Shown here: piece by piece, positions 6,580 to 7,519 of the stretch
How the letters are laid out: every line of letters begins with the position of its first letter
Position numbering within the stretch: position 1 is the first letter of the stretch
The notes under the pieces: generated by a model
Databases searched by the model: none
What the model saw: only the letters and a program-made list of their open reading frames with translations
Told to the model about the DNA's origin: nothing
Source: Erysipelotrichia bacterium
GTDB lineage: Bacteria; Bacillota_I; Bacilli_A; RFN20; CAG-826
Length of the DNA: 7,519 nt
Assembly (NCBI GenBank): GCA_012971835.1
Contig: JAAZFR010000154.1
Location: forward strand, 1-7,519
Reading direction: 5' to 3'
Translations under genes and position numbers: made by a program

Positions 6580-7519
6580 TTAATCCTTTTTCTTACTTTC
6601 AATCGAAGCGAGGATTTTTTCTAGTTCTTCATCGCTGATTTCAGTTTCTTTTACTTTATCATTTTTGGCGACGCTTTTTACAGTTGATGGTTTTGCCACT
6701 TTCCAAGCGGAATTAATTTTAATCAAATAATTCATGGTATCAATTGCTGTCGTCACCCCTTCTCGAGCAAGAGAAGAAGCGATTTTTTCGGTATATCGTC
6801 TTGATAAGACATTATCAGCTTTGGCAAGGACATAATCGACTAAGGCGTTAATTACACCATGCGAAAAACCATAATTTTTAGATAAATCGTCGACTAAATC
6901 TAAGTCAGAACGACTTGGAGAAGTGTTATTTTGTTTAATTCGCAAATATTCGCCCGGCGCCATTGAATCTAATAGTTTGACTTTACTTGCTAATTCGCTT
7001 TCGCTATTAATGACACTTCTTTGGCCATTTCTTTTGCGATGGAAAAAGGGGAACTTAACTTCATCCTTAGCTCGTTCAGAAATATATTGAAAATTAAGTC
7101 TTTGATTTTTATTATCCGGATTGTACGAGTCGATAACAATTTCAGCCATCGTGAGTTCATCAAGTGAGAACAAGGCAGCAAGGCGTTCGATTTCTTTTAA
7201 GTCTTTCTTTAAGAAAGAATCGCGCTTAATTTGTCCCCTTTTTTCAATATGCAAAAAGAAGGAATCAAAATCAAACGACGTATCGATACGTCCCGACTTA
7301 CGACCTTTGACGTCAATTTTAAGATCCTTGCGAAATGCAGGGTCATCAAAATCGGGGTTAAATGTCTCGATAAACGAGGAAGTAATATCATCAAAATCTT
7401 TTGCCTGAAAATCTACTTTATAAGATAAGGCAAGCCGTTTTGCTTCTTTTTCGCCCACATATTTTATTAATAGACCTTTAAAAAGAACATCATCAAAATA
7501 CTCGCGAGGCGATTTAGGA
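6580..7519 (-). CDS. dnaB: Replication initiation and membrane attachment protein DnaB (Bacillus type), C-terminal part
   Basis: Bacillota-specific DnaB (not the helicase) acts with DnaD and DnaI in helicase loading at oriC and restart sites, and binds membrane in Bacillus. The gene is 5'-truncated: the frame stays open to the window edge, with P-K-S-P-R-E-Y-F ahead of the GTG at 7458, so that GTG is not taken as the start. Of the visible 312 residues, the first part carries a DDBH1-like stretch (FDFDSFFLHIEKRG, then IERLAALFSLDELTMAEIVID). About 185-270 form the DDBH2 module: MAPGEYLRIK, SHGVINALVDYVLAK, then YTEKIASSLAREGVTTAIDTM. In the usual YxxxIAxxWxxxGV pattern the tryptophan is leucine here. 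A Lys/Glu-rich tail (about 275-312) follows and is probably disordered. B. subtilis DnaB is about 472 residues, so roughly a third is missing. It is upstream of and coupled to dnaI, the standard dnaB-dnaI pair. Assignment rests on the motif pattern plus this neighbour. Confidence 0.9.
   Translation of the reverse strand, partial: PKSPREYFDDVLFKGLLIKYVGEKEAKRLALSYKVDFQAKDFDDITSSFIETFNPDFDDPAFRKDLKIDVKGRKSGRIDTSFDFDSFFLHIEKRGQIKRDSFLKKDLKEIERLAALFSLDELTMAEIVIDSYNPDNKNQRLNFQYISERAKDEVKFPFFHRKRNGQRSVINSESELASKVKLLDSMAPGEYLRIKQNNTSPSRSDLDLVDDLSKNYGFSHGVINALVDYVLAKADNVLSRRYTEKIASSLAREGVTTAIDTMNYLIKINSAWKVAKPSTVKSVAKNDKVKETEISDEELEKILASIESKKKD
6584..6588 (-). promoter_or_regulatory. Ribosome binding site of dnaI
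   Basis: On the - strand AAGGA lies nine bases before the dnaI ATG and just upstream of the dnaB stop codon, inside the end of dnaB. It supports the ATG at 6574-6572 as start and translational coupling with dnaB. Confidence 0.7.

Noticed and set aside
7202..7218. Inverted repeat TCTTTCTT-T-AAGAAAGA in dnaB
   Set aside because: It is a low-complexity product of Phe, Leu and Lys codons inside a coding region, with no room for an RNA loop and no function suggested.
7456..7458. GTG as the start codon of dnaB
   Set aside because: The reading frame is open upstream to the window edge and encodes DnaB-like sequence; the family is much longer, so the true start lies outside.

Overview
The window comes from an AT-rich member of the Bacillota/Mycoplasmatota. 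It is almost entirely coding and carries five genes: four for DNA replication and one that joins DNA repair to coenzyme A synthesis. The DnaB/DnaI helicase-loading pair, a Gram-positive-type DnaE ending at its OB fold, and a PolA with a Bacillus-like degenerate proofreading domain all point to the low-GC Gram-positive lineage. The order dnaE-polA-mutM-coaE recalls clusters I remember from Mollicutes, with polA-mutM-coaE also in Bacilli. All five tryptophans in the window are TGG, no gene needs TGA as a sense codon, and the visible stops are TAA (four) and TAG (one). This favours the standard code and a lineage such as Acholeplasma/Izemoplasma-like, RF39-like or Erysipelotrichia-like bacteria over the TGA=Trp mycoplasmas. 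This placement is an inference, not a firm assignment.

Left operon, + strand (1-5681): the 3' half of dnaE (5' end outside the window), then complete polA after a one-base gap, then an 11-base gap and one long ORF that fuses mutM (8-oxoguanine/formamidopyrimidine DNA glycosylase) in frame to coaE (dephospho-CoA kinase). The tight spacing, with the polA ribosome binding site inside the last dnaE codons, implies one translationally coupled transcript.

Right operon, - strand (7519-5678): dnaB (5' end outside the window) followed after 5 bases by dnaI. Together with DnaD, their products are known in Bacilli to load the replicative helicase at origins and restart sites. The two operons converge and their stop codons share bases, so no intergenic space exists for a conventional terminator.

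The most notable feature is the MutM-CoaE fusion: the last zinc-finger cysteine lies only 13 residues before the kinase P-loop, and the key residues of both halves are recognisable. No stretch above 300 bases lacks a gene. I saw no RNA genes, mobile elements, CRISPR arrays or convincing terminators, and nothing that I would call an undescribed multi-gene system.
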